Assembly (NCBI GenBank): GCA_016195815.1
Contig: JACPYX010000015.1
Span: forward strand, 1-56,462
Direction of reading: 5' to 3'
From: Chloroflexota bacterium
GTDB taxonomy: Bacteria; Chloroflexota; Anaerolineae; Anaerolineales; Villigracilaceae
Length of the DNA: 56,462 bases
Shown in pieces: positions 25,420-34,182 of this stretch. A program made the translations under genes and the position numbers. The first letter of the stretch is position 1. Each line of letters opens with the position of its first letter. The notes under the pieces are model-generated. The model was not told the DNA's origin. It searched no databases and saw only the letters and a program-made list of their open reading frames with translations.

Positions 25420-27186
25420 TCAATGACCTGTGGCCTTATCTTGTTTTCGAGCCAGCCAGCAGGATTGATAAGGCAGCAAACGCAGGGTTGAGTTGGTTTG
25501 TTCATATAATAAGCGTTGACCGCTGATCAGATCTACGATATCAACCTCTTTATGGATAAACCCAAAAATATTCCCCAAATCCAAGGATATTGTCTGCGAA
25601 CGATCGGTGACATTTATTATACACAACACAGTTTCAGCTGCCTGCGGCGAGCGGCGCACAATCGCAAAAACAGCATCATCATATTCCAGGATTGTCTGTG
25701 CGCCGTACGGATGAAATGCCTGTGAAGCCATCCGGGCCCGGAGCAAGGCCTGATACCTGGCGAACACTTTATGCCGCAGGCTCGACGCGTCCACCAGGTC
25801 ACGTTCAATTTCTTCAACAGTAAATCTCTGGCGATTGATGGCGCGGTTGTTGCCGGTTTTTTCCACACCCGCCAACCAGCCTCGCGAACCAAAAATGCTA
25901 TGGAAGTAGATGCCGGGCATTCCTGCAAGCGACAGCATAATGACCTGCGCTGCCATGAATCGATCCACTTGAATTTCCAACGATTCATGTCTGCCTGGGT
26001 TGGAGAGCGCATCGAAGTAATTGATATTAAGTTCATAGGGGCTTTTCGTGCCATCAGAGTTCTGTTTGTAAGAGACCAGCCCGCCATTCATCAGCACTCT
26101 CTGTGTCATGGCGTCTATTGCCTGGTCGGATAAAATCTCTCGAACAGGATTAAGACCTATCCCGTCATGCGAAGCCAAAAAATTCAAAAATGTAACCTGG
26201 CCAGACGGGGGATTTATACTGCCAGCCCATTTTGAAAGTTGGCCTGCGCTGCCCGTATAAAACGTATGCAAAACAAGCGGCGGCAGGGCGAAGTTATAAA
26301 CCAACTGGGCTTCGTTGTGTCCGTCTCCGAAATAAGAAATATTATCTTTATGCGGAACGTTGGTCTCCGTGATCAGCTTAACTTGCGGCGCGACATCATC
26401 CAACACTGCGCGGAACAATTGAATTACAAGATGGGTTTGAGGCAAATGAATGCACGGAGTTCCTATTTCCTTCCAAAGATAAGCAACCGCATCCAGGCGG
26501 ATAAAATCTGCACCCATCGAAATATAATACAAGAGCAGGTCAATGATTTCCAACAAAACCTGCGGAGAACGATAGTTTAGGTCAACCTGATCCGCGCTGA
26601 ATGTCGTCCAAATCAATTGATCGTCAGGAGGTTCGCCGAAACTATGCAGGAGCGGCAGTGCGCGCGGGCGGACCACCTTCGATAGATCGACATCCTTATC
26701 CACAACAATAAAATAATCGCGATATGGTTCTTCGTTGCGTAGAAAAGCCTTGAACCACCCACCCTGCGCCGAAGCATGGTTGATCACAGCGTCGAACATC
26801 AAATGGAAATTGGCTTTTAGCCAGCCAATATCCTCCCATGTCCCCAACTCCGGGGAAACCTGTCGAAAATCTTTTACCGAAAATCCATCATCTGAAGAAA
26901 AAGGATAAAACGGTAAAACATGCAGGCAATTCACAGTACCCTCAAGGTGCCGAAGACAAAAATCGGCCAGTGCACGAAGCGGCGGTATCCCATCCTCGCG
27001 CACCTGGTTACCGTAAGTAATGAGCATCACATCTTGCTCGGTGAGGTTCACGCCAATACTCGATTGGGCCGCTATTTTCTGGCGGTAATTATCAACTTTC
27101 GCGTTCAGTGACTGTAACGTGGAAACGGCAGTTGATGACCCATAAAGCTTTTGAAGAATAAAAAGCAAGCGGTCAGAGTTGATCAA
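25420..27186 (-). CDS. GH13_18 phosphorylase (sucrose / glucosylglycerate phosphorylase-like)
   Basis: The 588-residue protein matches the sucrose phosphorylase subfamily. It has LPFYPFSSDDGFSVKDF (91-107), nucleophile Asp232 in FIRLDAVAYLW, acid/base Glu274 in ITETNVPH and Asp341 in FLASHDG. The subfamily includes sucrose, sucrose-6'-phosphate and glucosylglycerate phosphorylases. Because GpgS lies in the same operon, glucosylglycerate is the best guess. The start is TTG at 27186 after AAGGA; no in-frame ATG fits. It is the first gene of the operon. Confidence 0.85.
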   Translation of the reverse strand: MINSDRLLFILQKLYGSSTAVSTLQSLNAKVDNYRQKIAAQSSIGVNLTEQDVMLITYGNQVREDGIPPLRALADFCLRHLEGTVNCLHVLPFYPFSSDDGFSVKDFRQVSPELGTWEDIGWLKANFHLMFDAVINHASAQGGWFKAFLRNEEPYRDYFIVVDKDVDLSKVVRPRALPLLHSFGEPPDDQLIWTTFSADQVDLNYRSPQVLLEIIDLLLYYISMGADFIRLDAVAYLWKEIGTPCIHLPQTHLVIQLFRAVLDDVAPQVKLITETNVPHKDNISYFGDGHNEAQLVYNFALPPLVLHTFYTGSAGQLSKWAGSINPPSGQVTFLNFLASHDGIGLNPVREILSDQAIDAMTQRVLMNGGLVSYKQNSDGTKSPYELNINYFDALSNPGRHESLEIQVDRFMAAQVIMLSLAGMPGIYFHSIFGSRGWLAGVEKTGNNRAINRQRFTVEEIERDLVDASSLRHKVFARYQALLRARMASQAFHPYGAQTILEYDDAVFAIVRRSPQAAETVLCIINVTDRSQTISLDLGNIFGFIHKEVDIVDLISGQRLLYEQTNSTLRLLPYQSCWLARKQDKATGH

Positions 27187-27216
27187 TGGAACATCCTTCG
27201 CGTCTGGAAATTAACA

Positions 27217-27414
27217 TTAAAGATAATTGCTATAATAGACATTGCCTGAAATAATTTTTACCATAATTTCAATGGCTTCTTGCGATTGCCCTGTTTCTCT
27301 GTGGCAATCAATTCTTTCGTCAGGCTGGCGGATCAGATCTTCCAGCGACACCCCAGTTTCTGCTTCCTTCAAGATGTTGACGATCTGGCTTTCCGAAAAC
27401 TTGGATTTCTTCAT
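27217..27414 (-). pseudogene. IS3-family OrfA remnant
   Basis: MKKSKFSESQIVNILKEAET is the typical N-terminal helix of IS3-family (IS407-like) OrfA. After about 30 residues the similarity ends and the expected helix-turn-helix (ATFYKWK-type) is missing. No OrfB is present. CAGGAGAAATCCAC precedes the ATG. It lies between the solute operon and an AT-rich gene, marking an old insertion or recombination point. Confidence 0.7.
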
Positions 27415-27444
27415 GTGGATTTCTCCTGGCTCTATTGCCTGCAC

Positions 27445-27661
27445 TGTGATCTTCAGTGTGCCACGAGTTTTCCACTTCTCACTGGTATGATTTTACGGGA
27501 GGGTTACCATGGTGGTTGCCTTTCTTATGAAATGTAACTATACTCTGTCTATAATCTATTATACAGAATTGCACTGTATAACAGCTTTGGCATAGATTTT
27601 TTTCTTCCGTAGATTCAAGGCCGATTTTGACAATAAAATTATCCGCGGAGTTGAACTAATA
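27445..27661. other. AT-rich non-coding gap
   Basis: No gene seen. The stretch is AT-rich like the gene to its right and probably carries that gene's promoter (for example TATAAT-like runs around 27550-27570). Confidence 0.4.
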
Positions 27662-29059
27662 ATGGATGCTAAATCTTCCACCGCCACAATCCAATCCACG
27701 AATTCTGACAAAGCTTCACTAATATTGACTTTTTGTGCGATGGGCGTTCTGATGGTTTTTCTGGTTTATTCGCGAAATTTTGCTTTTGGTTCAAAACAAG
27801 GCAATTGGGTTTATCCGTATTTTAATAAAATAACATCAATACCATTATGGATACCAATTCTTGTCTTTTTACTTCTTGGCCTGTCAATTTTTATTGGCAG
27901 CAGGCTAATCTTTTTTCATGAAAAAACAACATTGTTTGGAAGTTTTCTCATTATTGTTTTTATACAACTTCTGATCCGTAATATATATCCTGTTTCGTTA
28001 GGAACAATAGTACAAAGCGATAATGCCACCTCTTTTTACTCAGTGGCCATGCGTTACTCGCCAGTTGAAACGTTAACACAATATGACGCTTTAGTTCTCT
28101 CATTTCCACTCCATGCAGTATCTAATATGCCCGGGAAAATACTGCTATTTGAACTATTCAAATTATTTACTTTGTCTCCCCAAATCATGGGCTATTTGGT
28201 TGTTTTGTTATCAACCTTTGGGGCGTTGCCGCTTTACGGGATATGCAAGAAACTATTCCACGACAAAAAGGCAGCATTCTATGCGTTTATGTTATATGCA
28301 CTAATTCCATCCAGGCTTTTCTTTTTCCCCCTTCTTAACACAGTAACGCCTCTGTTTATACTGCTTTGCCTTTATCTGTTTTTGATTTACATCGAGGGGA
28401 AGAACCTTCTGTTTCTCTGGTTATTAGGAGCCGCCTTATACATACTTATCCTCTTTGAGCCGTCCCCATTGGTAACTGGGATCATTTTTATTGGAATTTT
28501 AATCAATGCCGCCGGCGAAAAGAAACTTTCCAAGAAGGATTTTGGGGCCTTATTAATTATCCCGTTGCTTGCCTTTCTTGGTATGTATACATTGTTTTCC
28601 GTACTTTTTTCTTTTGATTTGATTCAAGTTCTCCGATTTGTCGTGAGGGACGCTGTAAATTTCAATTTCAAAGATAACCGAGGGTATTGGGTTTGGATTG
28701 GAGAAAACACAAAAGAGTTTTTTTACGGTGTTGGTACGCCCATCATGTTAATATTCATATACTGGATATCACAGCTTCTCATGAAATGGAAAAACTTAAA
28801 ATACAATGTTATATACTGGTCAATGGAAAATATTTTTGTTTTAAGTCTCTTGATGACTTTTGGGGCGGTAGTATTCCTTGGTATTAACAGGGGCGAAGTA
28901 TCGCGATTATGGATTTATTTGGCAGTCTTTTTTCAAATTCCAGCATCACTCTTTATTGCAAAAATTCCGAAAAGCACCGTTTTATTTTTCTTGGTCACAA
29001 GCACGCTTGTGCTTCAGTCCATCGTCGCTTTGCAAAGGGTTGGTTTTATCATCCCTTGA
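27662..29059 (+). CDS. Multi-span membrane protein, GT-C glycosyltransferase-like, AT-rich
   Basis: A 465-residue protein with about 12 hydrophobic helices. The first large outer loop (RNIYPVSLGTIVQSDNATSFYSVAMRYSPVETL) holds acidic residues in the place expected for GT39/GT83-type transferases. No other catalytic motif is seen. The gene is much richer in A+T than nearly all its neighbours (long runs of TTT and AAA codons), which with the adjacent IS3 remnant suggests acquisition from elsewhere. The sugar and acceptor are unknown. Confidence 0.7.
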   Translation: MDAKSSTATIQSTNSDKASLILTFCAMGVLMVFLVYSRNFAFGSKQGNWVYPYFNKITSIPLWIPILVFLLLGLSIFIGSRLIFFHEKTTLFGSFLIIVFIQLLIRNIYPVSLGTIVQSDNATSFYSVAMRYSPVETLTQYDALVLSFPLHAVSNMPGKILLFELFKLFTLSPQIMGYLVVLLSTFGALPLYGICKKLFHDKKAAFYAFMLYALIPSRLFFFPLLNTVTPLFILLCLYLFLIYIEGKNLLFLWLLGAALYILILFEPSPLVTGIIFIGILINAAGEKKLSKKDFGALLIIPLLAFLGMYTLFSVLFSFDLIQVLRFVVRDAVNFNFKDNRGYWVWIGENTKEFFYGVGTPIMLIFIYWISQLLMKWKNLKYNVIYWSMENIFVLSLLMTFGAVVFLGINRGEVSRLWIYLAVFFQIPASLFIAKIPKSTVLFFLVTSTLVLQSIVALQRVGFIIP

Positions 29060-29158
29060 AAATCTCACGGGCTTTTTGGCTTTTACACCTGCCAGCCTGC
29101 GGGTAAAATACAGGAAATTTGAAGCCCAACCCATTCATCATTTTGAACAGGAGGCCGC

Positions 29159-29614
29159 ATGCAGAAAAGAAAAAAAGTCTGGACGAAGAAACGCCCGCCG
29201 GCCGTGACGGTGGTGGCATGGACCATCTGGGTGCTGTTCCTGATCCGCCTGTATCAGGTGATCGAGCCGCTGGCGCGCACGGGCGTCTTTCAAAACGGCA
29301 TCACGGGTCCGCTGTTCGCAGCGGGCGGCTTCACCCCGCTCGGCAGCGCCCTTTCATCCAGCGCGGTGTATCTCTTCCTGTCGTTATCGGGGATCGTGGT
29401 ACTGATCGGATTCCTGCGCGTTCATCGCTGGGCCTGGGTGACCCTCATGGCTTGGACAGGCATCTCACTCACCATTACCCTGATCAATTATTTTTACAGC
29501 CACCCCAATTATCTTGTCATGGCTTCCGATACGATCATCGCCTTTGCACTTAATCAGGCGGATGTGCAGCGCATCTTCAGAATAAGGACGGACCAGGGTG
29601 AACGAATCGACTGA
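29159..29614 (+). CDS. Four-helix membrane protein paired with the Vps62-like gene
   Basis: A 151-residue protein with a basic N-terminus (MQKRKKVWTKKR) and four hydrophobic helices. No family is recognised. ACAGGAGG precedes the start. Its 3' end overlaps the next gene by 17 bases, so the two are translationally linked and may act together in the membrane. Confidence 0.75.
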   Translation: MQKRKKVWTKKRPPAVTVVAWTIWVLFLIRLYQVIEPLARTGVFQNGITGPLFAAGGFTPLGSALSSSAVYLFLSLSGIVVLIGFLRVHRWAWVTLMAWTGISLTITLINYFYSHPNYLVMASDTIIAFALNQADVQRIFRIRTDQGERID

Positions 29615-31439
29615 CCGGCCATCAATGCCCGCCTCTTCATCGGACCTCGAACTGTTGCGCCGTTATGAACCGGTCTTGCGCTTCGCCAAAGGCGAGCAGT
29701 TCTACCCGACCGATGTTGACCATTACGTTAAAGATTCCAGCCTGTGGGCGCATTACCCCGACGGACACGATGAACTACTCGTCAAGCAGGATGACCTCAC
29801 GCTGGAAAGTTTGGTCGAACAACGCCCGGCCCCTTTTGGCACGGTCCACTTTCTGCGCTTCATCGAACCGTTGAGCCTGTCAGAATCGGCGCAGGTGCTG
29901 GCCAATCAGGTGCGCCTGCATACTATTTTGAAGAACAATTTTCACGCCGGCATAGGACGCCTGGCGCGCGGCGGACTCCTGCCGCGCATAGCCGATGCGC
30001 TCTTCACTATCTCATTCCTGCTGCGCGGACGCGTGCCCGCCGCAATTGCCGCCGCGGCCGAATTGGATTACTTTCACATGCGCGCCCAGAAAGAGAATTT
30101 CGTCTATTACGGGCGCGTGGCGCACCAAAACGGCTGGGTCGTCTTACAATATTGGTACTTCTATTGCTTTAACAACTGGCGTTCGGGTTTCAACGGCGTC
30201 AACGACCACGAGTCAGATTGGGAAATGGTCACCATCTACCTATATGAAGCAGATGGTCAAATTGTGCCTGAGTGGGCCGCGTACGCCTCACACGATTTCC
30301 ACGGCGATGATCTGCGCCGCCGCTGGGACGACGCGGATCAACTCGAGCTGGTGGACGGGCATCCGGTCGTCTATGCCGGAGCGGGTTCGCACGCTTCGTA
30401 TTTCCGCAGCGGCGAGTATCAGGCCGAGGTCAATTTGGATCTTCCCTCTTGGGTGCGCGAAGCGCAAAAGGCGTGGAATAAATTATGGGTGGCCGCGCTG
30501 GGGCAGCAGCCGATTGATCCGTTCCGCATCCCATTCGTGGACTATGCGCGCGGCAACGGGCTGACGATTGGCCCGGGCGGAAGCAAGGCCTGGACCGCGG
30601 TGTTGATTGACGAGTCCACACCGTGGGTGCGTGAATATCGCGGCTTATGGGGGTTGTTCGCCCGCGATCCGATCTCGGGCGAGAACGCCCCGGCCGGACC
30701 GATGTATAACCGCGACGGAACGCCGCGCAACGCATGGTATGACCCGCTGGGGTTCGCCGGTCTGGATAAGGTCCCACCGCCGCCCAATGCGCTGAACCTG
30801 CTCGAAAAGAATTGTGCCGAGGTCGCCGCACGTCAGGGGCAGTTGGAAACATTGATCCCGGACAAGGCCGGTGAATTACATGCGTTGGGTATAAAGCTGA
30901 AAGGAATGGAAGGCAACCCGCACCTGGCGAAACAATATAGCGAGTTGCAAAAGAAAGTGGCCGTGCTTTCTGACGAAGTGCGAGGCTTGCGCCGCGAATA
31001 CTCTGAAAACACCGCGCTCCTTCAGAGCCTCAACGAACGCTTGAAGCGGATGCGCAAAGGGCTAAAGGATGACCCGCGCGCTCACATCCGCCACCTGGCG
31101 AGTCCGGTCAAGATCACCCGGATGCGCTTCGACCGCGCCGCCGAGGCCTGGGCCGCGGTCAGTTTAAGCTTGCTGCTCTTTGGCTTCGTGGGACTCGTGT
31201 TTCTGGCCCCTGCTCATTTAGGAGCAGGGTTGCTGGCGATCACCCTGCTGTTTGTCGTGACCGAATCCATCTTGCGCGGCGCGTTCATCCAGACAGTCGG
31301 ACAGGTCACTGCGCTGCTGGCGGTCATCTCCGCTGTGATTATCATCATCCACTTCTGGTTCTGGCTCCTGATCGGCGCGCTGCTGGCAATGGCTGCATTC
31401 CTGATGTTCCAACGTCTGCGCGAACTGGCTGGAATTTAG
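29598..31439 (+). CDS. Vps62-like domain protein with coiled coil and membrane C-terminus
   Basis: Starts with GTG at 29598. Residues about 14-330 resemble the Vps62/DUF946 family: RYEPVLRFAKGEQFYPTDVDHYV, LQYWYFYCFNNW, NDHESDWEMVTIYL and GAGSHASYF are its repeated landmarks. Then comes a predicted coiled coil (about 395-490, rich in L/E/K/Q) and three or four C-terminal helices (about 510-605). The biochemical role of bacterial Vps62-like proteins is not established. It overlaps the upstream membrane protein gene by 17 bases. Confidence 0.8.
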   Translation: MNESTDRPSMPASSSDLELLRRYEPVLRFAKGEQFYPTDVDHYVKDSSLWAHYPDGHDELLVKQDDLTLESLVEQRPAPFGTVHFLRFIEPLSLSESAQVLANQVRLHTILKNNFHAGIGRLARGGLLPRIADALFTISFLLRGRVPAAIAAAAELDYFHMRAQKENFVYYGRVAHQNGWVVLQYWYFYCFNNWRSGFNGVNDHESDWEMVTIYLYEADGQIVPEWAAYASHDFHGDDLRRRWDDADQLELVDGHPVVYAGAGSHASYFRSGEYQAEVNLDLPSWVREAQKAWNKLWVAALGQQPIDPFRIPFVDYARGNGLTIGPGGSKAWTAVLIDESTPWVREYRGLWGLFARDPISGENAPAGPMYNRDGTPRNAWYDPLGFAGLDKVPPPPNALNLLEKNCAEVAARQGQLETLIPDKAGELHALGIKLKGMEGNPHLAKQYSELQKKVAVLSDEVRGLRREYSENTALLQSLNERLKRMRKGLKDDPRAHIRHLASPVKITRMRFDRAAEAWAAVSLSLLLFGFVGLVFLAPAHLGAGLLAITLLFVVTESILRGAFIQTVGQVTALLAVISAVIIIIHFWFWLLIGALLAMAAFLMFQRLRELAGI

Positions 31440-31440
31440 C

Positions 31441-31485
31441 ACGCCAAGAAAAGCCTTAATCTTTCCGCTCTTAGCGTGCTTGGCG
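31441..31485. repeat. Short intergenic inverted repeat (CGCCAAG/CTTGGCG)
   Basis: Seven-base arms at 31442-31448 and 31479-31485, directly after the Vps62-like gene. It resembles the CGC-CAAG/GCGAAG family of intergenic elements. Confidence 0.4.
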
Positions 31486-31528
31486 GTAAAGAAAAATTGC
31501 AGAAAGCGACAGTGTTCAGTCTAAATCA

Positions 31529-31558
31529 AAAGGCGCAGAGTTGAAACTCTGCGCCTTT
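31529..31558. terminator. Bidirectional terminator
   Basis: Perfect 14-base arms AAAGGCGCAGAGTT/AACTCTGCGCCTTT around GA, between two convergent genes, with A- and T-runs on the two sides. Confidence 0.9.
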
Positions 31559-31569
31559 ATTATTCTTCT

Positions 31570-32412
31570 CTACAAGGCGTGCTCGTAATAATGCTCGATC
31601 ACATCGGCCCGCAGCCATTCCTGAACGTCTTTTCGGTCGAAGATCGCATCGGGAAGATTGATGGACAACTCTATCAGACTCTGGCGCGTGGATTCGAACT
31701 TCTTCAAAATGTCGGCTTCGTCCAGTTTGCCAAATAGCGCAATGGCTTCTGCGTTGTAGGCATCGGTGTCTTTATCCGGATGCTGATAAGCAGGGTCCTT
31801 TGAAATGGCATTGATTGCATCCATTCCATCCTCCCACCAACCGATGATGTGCGCCAGGATTTCGCGGAAGTTTGCAAAGCCCTGCCGCTTCAAAAACCCG
31901 GCTTGCTGTTCAGGCGCGAGAGCTTGAAAGCCTGCGGCGTATTCCGCCCAATCGTTTTGCAGAATATCAAGCGTCATGAAACGAGTCGCGCCGATGCTGT
32001 GTTCAGCGGCGTGATGAATGACCACACCGCGCAGCCAGTTACGCACGCGTTTATTTTCTGCAACCGCCTCGGGATGCGCCTTCGTAAAATCCGCCAGCTT
32101 GAGGCGATATTGCTCGAAACGGGAAAACATTTCCGGGTCCGGCCATGAGGCGGCGCGTGCGACGGCCTGCGCGTTGAAAACGTCGAAGTCATATTTCTTG
32201 GCAGGCCTGTCTGTTTTTTCGACAGCCGCAACAACGGTTTCCAGGGTTTCTTCAAACCAGGCCGTGACGTGGGCGAGAAGATCATGAAGCGATGCAAAGC
32301 CCTGCGCTTTCAAGAAGCCGGCTTGTTCATCGGCTGAAAAACCCTGGAAACGCGGAATGTATCCGCGCCACTCTTCGAGATAATCGAGCACGCGTTTTTG
32401 TGTAATTAACAT
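31570..32412 (-). CDS. Tandem DinB/ClbS-like four-helix protein
   Basis: The 280 residues contain two copies of a DinB-superfamily unit (about 1-140 and 145-280). Each has the same core: Q/ADEQAGFLKxQGFAxxxxLLAHVTAWFEE, then FxxxR...L, then WLRGVVIHHAAEH or WLRADVIEHYYEH. The histidines are likely metal ligands. ClbS-type relatives are protective hydrolases, but no substrate can be named. A duplication in one chain is notable since most members are single units that dimerise. Last gene of the four-gene operon, eight bases after hom. Confidence 0.8.
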   Translation of the reverse strand: MLITQKRVLDYLEEWRGYIPRFQGFSADEQAGFLKAQGFASLHDLLAHVTAWFEETLETVVAAVEKTDRPAKKYDFDVFNAQAVARAASWPDPEMFSRFEQYRLKLADFTKAHPEAVAENKRVRNWLRGVVIHHAAEHSIGATRFMTLDILQNDWAEYAAGFQALAPEQQAGFLKRQGFANFREILAHIIGWWEDGMDAINAISKDPAYQHPDKDTDAYNAEAIALFGKLDEADILKKFESTRQSLIELSINLPDAIFDRKDVQEWLRADVIEHYYEHAL

Positions 32413-32420
32413 TTGGTCTC

Positions 32421-33455
32421 CTATGAAACCAGATTGATGAAATCGGCGAACAGGCCATAGGCCGTCGGCTCGGGGCCGGGCGTCATGCCTTCGCGCTCAG
32501 ATTCCATAATGGAATAATCGCCCAGCACATCCGTGCAGAAGGACAGGCCGCTGGTTGAATCCTGCATGGCGTACAGCGGCGAAGATGGAGGCAGGAGTTC
32601 GGGCGCGACGCGCGCCTTGATCTGACTTCCAACTCGTTCGGCGGAACAGACCAGCTTATAGCGCCGGCCCTCGACTTTGGCCTGTGCGATCATCTCAGGC
32701 GTAATCTCCCGAATGCCTTTTCGATCCACCTGCTGCGGCGTGAACGGCGTATCCATCAAGACCGTCACCAGCGCCGCGACCTTGATGGCAGCATCCCAGC
32801 CATCCACATCGTTGGTTGGATCTGTCTCAGCGATGCCAATGGATTGGCAATATTTAACTGCCTGGTCAAAAGTTTCACCGCGCTCCATGCGCGAAAGGAT
32901 GATATTGGTCGTGGAGTTCAACACGCCCTGAAATGACAGCAGGTCCGCGGCGGGAAACGCATTGCGAAAAACAGAAAAGACCGGCGCGCCGCCCAGCACA
33001 GTTGATTCGAAATAGAACTTTTTATTTTTCGATTTTGCCAACGCGCTCAACTCACGATAGCCATGAACGACCGTGCCTTTGTTGGCAGTCGAAACGTGCA
33101 TTCCGGCTTCGAGCGCGGCGCGGACATGGTCAATGGCTGGCTGGCCTGTGGCTGTGTTGACAGGTGAGTTCTCGAACATCACATCAGCGGATGAATTTTG
33201 AATCACGGAAAGAGAATCGGAAATCGGGATTCGGGATTCGGGGGAGATGGATTGGCCTGTTTCAACTTTTTCGATACATCCAAGAAGGTCAAGCCCGGCC
33301 GGGTTGGCGGCGAAGCCGTGCCTGCCTGTGGCAATGCCAGTCACAGAGAAGGTGATGTCATATTTTGTTTTGAGAACATTTTGTTTACGAAGCAAAAGAC
33401 GCGCCAGCGAGCGCGCCACGTTGCCGAAACCGATGAATGCAAGTTTGTAATGCAT
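32421..33455 (-). CDS. hom: Homoserine dehydrogenase
   Basis: A 344-residue monofunctional enzyme that reduces aspartate semialdehyde to homoserine. The nucleotide-binding GFGNVARSLARLL lies at 9-21 and the catalytic region has ANKGTVVHGYREL, STVLGGAPVF, LNSTTNIIL and ETDPTNDVDGWDAAIKVAAL. There is no C-terminal ACT domain, so feedback control by threonine is probably absent. Residues about 69-87 look like a repeat-derived insertion. Start at 33455 is fixed by AAGGAGAAACTC. It sits third in an operon with DUF3090 and SCO1664-like genes. Confidence 0.92.
   Translation of the reverse strand: MHYKLAFIGFGNVARSLARLLLRKQNVLKTKYDITFSVTGIATGRHGFAANPAGLDLLGCIEKVETGQSISPESRIPISDSLSVIQNSSADVMFENSPVNTATGQPAIDHVRAALEAGMHVSTANKGTVVHGYRELSALAKSKNKKFYFESTVLGGAPVFSVFRNAFPAADLLSFQGVLNSTTNIILSRMERGETFDQAVKYCQSIGIAETDPTNDVDGWDAAIKVAALVTVLMDTPFTPQQVDRKGIREITPEMIAQAKVEGRRYKLVCSAERVGSQIKARVAPELLPPSSPLYAMQDSTSGLSFCTDVLGDYSIMESEREGMTPGPEPTAYGLFADFINLVS
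33195..33251. repeat. Repeat-like insert inside homoserine dehydrogenase
   Basis: Plus-strand GAATCGGAAATCGGGATTCGGGATTCGG resembles the CGGAATTCGG-type intergenic repeats and codes in frame for SISPESRIPISDSLSVIQNS, between the dinucleotide-binding core and the DVMFENSPVNT strand. Confidence 0.5.
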
Positions 33456-33465
33456 GAGTTTCTCC

Positions 33466-34176
33466 TTATATCGGCGGATAGGGAAATGCGCGCCGGTCTT
33501 TTGGCGTGCGTGGAAAAACTTTCGAGGCGAGCAATGCCTCGGCGCGGAATTGTAAAGCGGCGATCTCTGCGGGGTCGAGATAAGGCTCAAGAAGGCCGGG
33601 CAAAGATGAAGCCGGGGAAAGAAGCGAGAGCAATTCGCTGGGAATCGGCTGGCCGGCAAAATCCCAGATCACCGTCCGCAGTTTATCTTCTGCGTGAAAA
33701 CAAATGCCGTGATCAATGGCCCACAGTTTTTTCGTACCGATCTCGAAAAAAACATGGCTGCCTTTGCGGTCGGCATTGTTGACGAGCAGGTCGAAAAGCG
33801 CGACGGGTTGCAAGCGCGCTTTATCGTCAGCGCTGAAATTGAAGTAATGATATTCGGGATCGTACTCAATATACTGTTGCAGCGAACCGGGACCGTAAGG
33901 GCCATCGTCTCGAAGTGTCGTGAACGGGACAAAGTGAAAGCCGAGTGATTCGCTGACGAGATACGCGGCGGTTTCGCGCTGCGCCAGCGTGTTATCGGGA
34001 AAATCCCACAGCGGTCGCTCGCCGCGCGCTGGCTTGTACACCGCGGGGATTTCTTTGCCATCATGATGAACGGCAACGAGAAAGGTGTGGTTCGAGCCGA
34101 GCATGAACTGGCCCTTCATCTCAAGTTCCCCGCTTTGAAAAGCGGTGGTCAAATCGCTAAACGGAATACTGGTCAC
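33466..34176 (-). CDS. SCO1664-family protein (TIGR03843, PI3/4-kinase-like fold)
   Basis: The 236-residue protein has the features of this family: MLGSNHTFLV, AVYKPARGERPLWDFP (Lys as possible nucleotide contact), FDLLVNNADRKGSH (catalytic-loop-like Asp/Asn) and AIDHGICFH. It belongs to the kinase-like HipA/PI3-4K group and has no proven substrate. The start is a GTG at 34176 formed by a short repeat unit; there is no clear Shine-Dalgarno, but the six-base gap to DUF3090 implies coupling. Confidence 0.85.
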   Translation of the reverse strand: MTSIPFSDLTTAFQSGELEMKGQFMLGSNHTFLVAVHHDGKEIPAVYKPARGERPLWDFPDNTLAQRETAAYLVSESLGFHFVPFTTLRDDGPYGPGSLQQYIEYDPEYHYFNFSADDKARLQPVALFDLLVNNADRKGSHVFFEIGTKKLWAIDHGICFHAEDKLRTVIWDFAGQPIPSELLSLLSPASSLPGLLEPYLDPAEIAALQFRAEALLASKVFPRTPKDRRAFPYPPI

Positions 34177-34182
34177 TGAATA
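34167..34182. repeat. Short ACTGGTCACTGAAT repeat at a gene start
   Basis: This unit supplies the GTG start of the SCO1664-like gene. The same ACTGGTCACTGAAT followed by CTTATGCCC is found at 38595-38618 just before ftsK. Confidence 0.45.
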
